Shown here in pieces: positions 4,061 through 5,110 of a stretch of 5,110 nucleotides of DNA. How positions within the stretch are numbered: the stretch's first letter is position 1; each line of letters opens with the position of its first letter. This DNA comes from Sulfurovum sp. GTDB lineage: Bacteria; Campylobacterota; Campylobacteria; Campylobacterales; Sulfurovaceae. Both the position numbers and the translations under genes were made by a program. Below the pieces are notes generated by a model. That model worked only from the letters and a program-made list of their open reading frames with translations. It was not told where the DNA came from and ran no database searches. Location of the stretch: contig DZAQ01000091.1 of assembly GCA_022729615.1 (NCBI GenBank), positions 1 to 5,110 on the forward strand. Direction: 5' to 3'.

Positions 4061-5110
4061 TTTTAATATAAAAAAACTTCTTCAAAGCGTCGTAAGCCAT
4101 GGCGCTTCCGACCTCCACCTCGTAAGCCGAAGCGAACCTCAAATCCGTCTTGACGGAAGACTCCGACCGGTCAACCTGCCCGTACTCACAGGCAAAGATA
4201 TCGAAGAGATGTGCTACTCCCTCATCACGGAGAAACAAAAGCAGCATTTTGAAGAGTACAATGAACTTGACTTTGCGCTTTTGCTCCCAGGAATCGGGAG
4301 ATTTAGGGCAAACTTCTATCGTACTCTCGGAGATATCGCAGGCGCCTTTAGAACTATTCCTATCGATGTCCCCTCGCTTGATGATCTCAAACTCCCTGCC
4401 GTTTACAAAAAACTCATCAAAAGAGAAAAGGGGCTGATTCTCGTAACCGGACCGACAGGCTCAGGAAAATCAACAACCCTTGCGGCCATGATCAACGAGA
4501 TCAACCTGCATGAAAGCAAACACATCATCACCGTAGAGGATCCTGTGGAGTTTATCCACAATAACAAAAAATGTATATTTTCACACCGAGGCGTGGGGGA
4601 AGACACAAGTAGTTTTGCGACGGCTCTGAAGTATGCGATGCGTGAAGACCCGGATGTCATACTTATCGGGGAGATGCGGGACAAGGAGACCATTGCGGCT
4701 GCATTGACAGCCGCTGAAACCGGTCACTTGGTTTTTGGTACCCTGCACACCTCTTCGGCGCCTAGCACCATCAACAGGATCATCGATGTCTTCTCCGGTG
4801 ACGAACAGCCGCAGATTCGAGCTATGATCTCCACTTCGCTCATTGCGGTTATCGCGCAGGCACTTATACCAAAACTCGGCGGTGGTCGTATAGCCGCGTC
4901 AGAGATTCTCGTCACCAACCATGCGATCTCGAACCTCATCAGAGAGGACAAAGTACACCAGATCTACTCTCAAATGCAGCTAGGTCAGGGTGAAAGCGGA
5001 ATGCAGACTCAAACACAGGTATTGCTCAAATATGTTCGCGAAGGGCTCATCTCAAGAGATAATGCCATCCAGTACTCAAACAAACAAGATGAGATGCTCA
5101 AAGCGCTGAA
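4053..5110 (+). CDS. pilT: Type IV pilus retraction ATPase PilT (C-terminus beyond window)
   Basis: Hexameric cytoplasmic ATPase that powers disassembly of type IV pili, giving twitching motility, surface sensing and DNA uptake. The visible 352 residues lack only the end; family members run about 345-370. The N-terminal PAS-like domain starts MSDFNIKKLLQSVVSHGASD, with the family's GASDLHL (17-23). The ATPase core has Walker A GPTGSGKS (133-140, Lys139), the Asp box ITVEDPVEF (159-167), Walker B DPDVILIGEMRD (199-210, Glu207), and the His box TGHLVFGTLHT (223-233, His225 and His232). The C-terminal retraction-linked motif reads AISNLIRE (291-298), against AIRNLIRE in well-studied PilT. The compact length and the lack of a zinc-binding tetracysteine region separate it from PilB. 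It follows gatC on the same strand and is probably co-transcribed from the gatC promoter. No other pilus gene is in view. Confidence 0.95.
   Translation, partial: MSDFNIKKLLQSVVSHGASDLHLVSRSEPQIRLDGRLRPVNLPVLTGKDIEEMCYSLITEKQKQHFEEYNELDFALLLPGIGRFRANFYRTLGDIAGAFRTIPIDVPSLDDLKLPAVYKKLIKREKGLILVTGPTGSGKSTTLAAMINEINLHESKHIITVEDPVEFIHNNKKCIFSHRGVGEDTSSFATALKYAMREDPDVILIGEMRDKETIAAALTAAETGHLVFGTLHTSSAPSTINRIIDVFSGDEQPQIRAMISTSLIAVIAQALIPKLGGGRIAASEILVTNHAISNLIREDKVHQIYSQMQLGQGESGMQTQTQVLLKYVREGLISRDNAIQYSNKQDEMLKAL

Noticed and set aside
4403..4693. Minus-strand open frames inside pilT (also 4038-4247 and 4724-4951)
   Set aside because: pilT on the other strand is unambiguous from Walker A to His box; these frames have no domain, and their Ser-, Arg- and Ile-rich content is typical of antisense shadows.

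Overview
The window looks like a chromosomal segment of a Campylobacterota (Epsilonproteobacteria) bacterium, probably a free-living sulfur- or hydrogen-metabolising relative of Sulfurovum, Sulfurimonas or Sulfuricurvum. This rests on the protein-level feel of DapE, GatC and PilT, the AT-rich intergenic DNA around tightly packed genes, a ferredoxin-thioredoxin-reductase-like protein in a non-phototroph, and a pilT gene next to gatC. The genus is a guess.

Left edge (1-282): the first 25 codons of a minus-strand gene for a [4Fe-4S] electron-transfer subunit of the DmsB/PsrB/NrfC type run off the window. They are followed by 206 bp of very AT-rich non-coding DNA that must carry this gene's promoter.

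Centre (283-3604): five minus-strand genes, read from right to left. They encode a ferredoxin:thioredoxin reductase catalytic-subunit-like iron-sulfur protein, a single-domain rhodanese, the lysine/peptidoglycan enzyme DapE, a secreted thioredoxin-fold protein with a CRWC site, and a membrane histidine kinase with almost no extracytoplasmic domain. The last four are packed like an operon: 14-nt overlap, 4-nt TTGA overlap, 8-nt gap. The first is separated by 71 nt and may have its own transcript. Four of the five products concern thiol/sulfur redox chemistry or sensing, and DapE is the housekeeping exception.

Right (3605-5110): a 103-bp divergent control region between the FTR-like gene and gatC, then gatC (Glu-tRNA(Gln) amidotransferase subunit C, from a GTG start) and pilT (pilus retraction ATPase, cut by the window edge) on the plus strand.

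No tRNA, rRNA, CRISPR array, insertion sequence or convincing intrinsic terminator was seen. The most interesting content is the redox gene set, the FTR-like protein with no partner subunit nearby, and the start-codon and promoter architecture. None of this proves a new system.
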